Shown: positions 63,795-64,000 of the stretch, in pieces
Layout of the letters: the number at the start of each line of letters is the position of its first letter
Numbering within the stretch: the stretch's first letter is position 1
Source: Gloeomargarita lithophora Alchichica-D10
GTDB taxonomy: Bacteria; Cyanobacteriota; Cyanobacteriia; Gloeomargaritales; Gloeomargaritaceae
Assembly (NCBI RefSeq): GCF_001870225.1
Contig: NZ_CP017675.1
Location: forward strand, 2,747,747 to 2,811,746
Direction of reading: 5' to 3'
DNA length: 64,000 nucleotides
Notes under the pieces: model-generated
What the model saw: the letters and a program-made list of their open reading frames with translations, nothing else
What the model was told of the DNA's origin: nothing
The model's database searches: none
Made by a program: the position numbers and the translations under genes

Positions 63795-64000
63795 AAAAGG
63801 GTAGTAAATTGCCGCTAATAACGCATCATTAATGCGCTACACCCATTACTTTAACATTGCCGCCATTTATCCATAAATTATCGGTGATGGTTATGTTCGC
63901 TCGCTTCTGGGGTGGGGGCATCGCCGCAGGGTTATCTATAGGCATCTCACATTCAGTACCAAATTTAGTATTTGAGTATACTGGGACTAGATATTTTATT
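63795..64000. other. Intergenic sequence at the window edge
   Basis: The stretch upstream of queF is A/T-rich and includes a small dyad CGCAT-CATTA-ATGCG (about 63820-63834). From ATG 63894 a frame stays open to the edge (MFARFWGGGIAAGLSIGI), but no ribosome site or family is visible, so I do not call a gene. Confidence 0.3.

Overview
The window is a gene-dense chromosomal segment of a cyanobacterium. This rests on a kaiA-kaiB-kaiC clock operon, a phycobilisome rod linker, allophycocyanin subunits, two CP43-like chlorophyll antenna proteins (IsiA and an IsiX-like paralogue), flavodoxin IsiB, a Tic22-like protein, Ccs1 and a BioY transporter. Most of it is moderately GC-rich with long C or G runs. 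I cannot assign a genus; a unicellular or hot-spring-type lineage is only a guess from the apcD4-apcB3-isiX type cluster.

Layout. 1-1860: accessory block with a PIN toxin-antitoxin pair, an MNT/HEPN pair and a frameshifted small gene. 1.9-7.5 kb: secreted beta-helix protein, M15 peptidase, Trm112-like protein, MscS channel, PmbA/TldD protein. 7.7-10.2 kb: apcD-like, apcB-like and isiX-like genes in one row, matching the low-light photoacclimation (LoLiP) arrangement. 10.5-18.1 kb: lipoprotein, coiled-coil/PLD protein, CHASE2-kinase, FHA protein, thioesterase, Maf, FkbM methyltransferase. 18.1-24.7 kb: ABC importer without binding protein, SpoIIM-like protein, Tic22-like protein, PrmC, Sua5-type protein. 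24.7-33.8 kb: muropeptide recycling (murQ-anmK), two photolyase-family proteins, accC, CreD-like protein, fabZ. 34.2-35.9 kb: isiA-isiB iron-stress operon. 36.5-40.5 kb: TpsB transporter, bioY, lspA and two unknown proteins.

40.6-44.9 kb is a lower-GC island. A prokaryotic Argonaute is translationally coupled to a Cas4-like PD-(D/E)XK nuclease, and a divergent pair encodes an XRE repressor and an ImmA/IrrE metallopeptidase. A perfect 17-bp inverted repeat lies between the two operons. The island holds three exact GCGATCGC octamers; I saw none elsewhere in the window. I read it as a regulated, horizontally acquired defence cassette and consider it the most interesting part of the window.

45-51.7 kb: ccs1, tsaE, yvcK, cobO, tsf, rpsB, unknown protein, DnaJ-like protein. 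52-57.7 kb: folK, DUF58, IS remnant, truB, then a short kaiA with kaiB and kaiC. 57.7-63.8 kb: cobU, WD40 protein, cpcC, a PAS-GGDEF-EAL protein and queF. A family of small, non-coding, MITE-like repeats with two kinds of inverted ends (GGACACCTCTA and TATAGCAATCC) is scattered between genes at about nine places, sometimes nested or in tandem.
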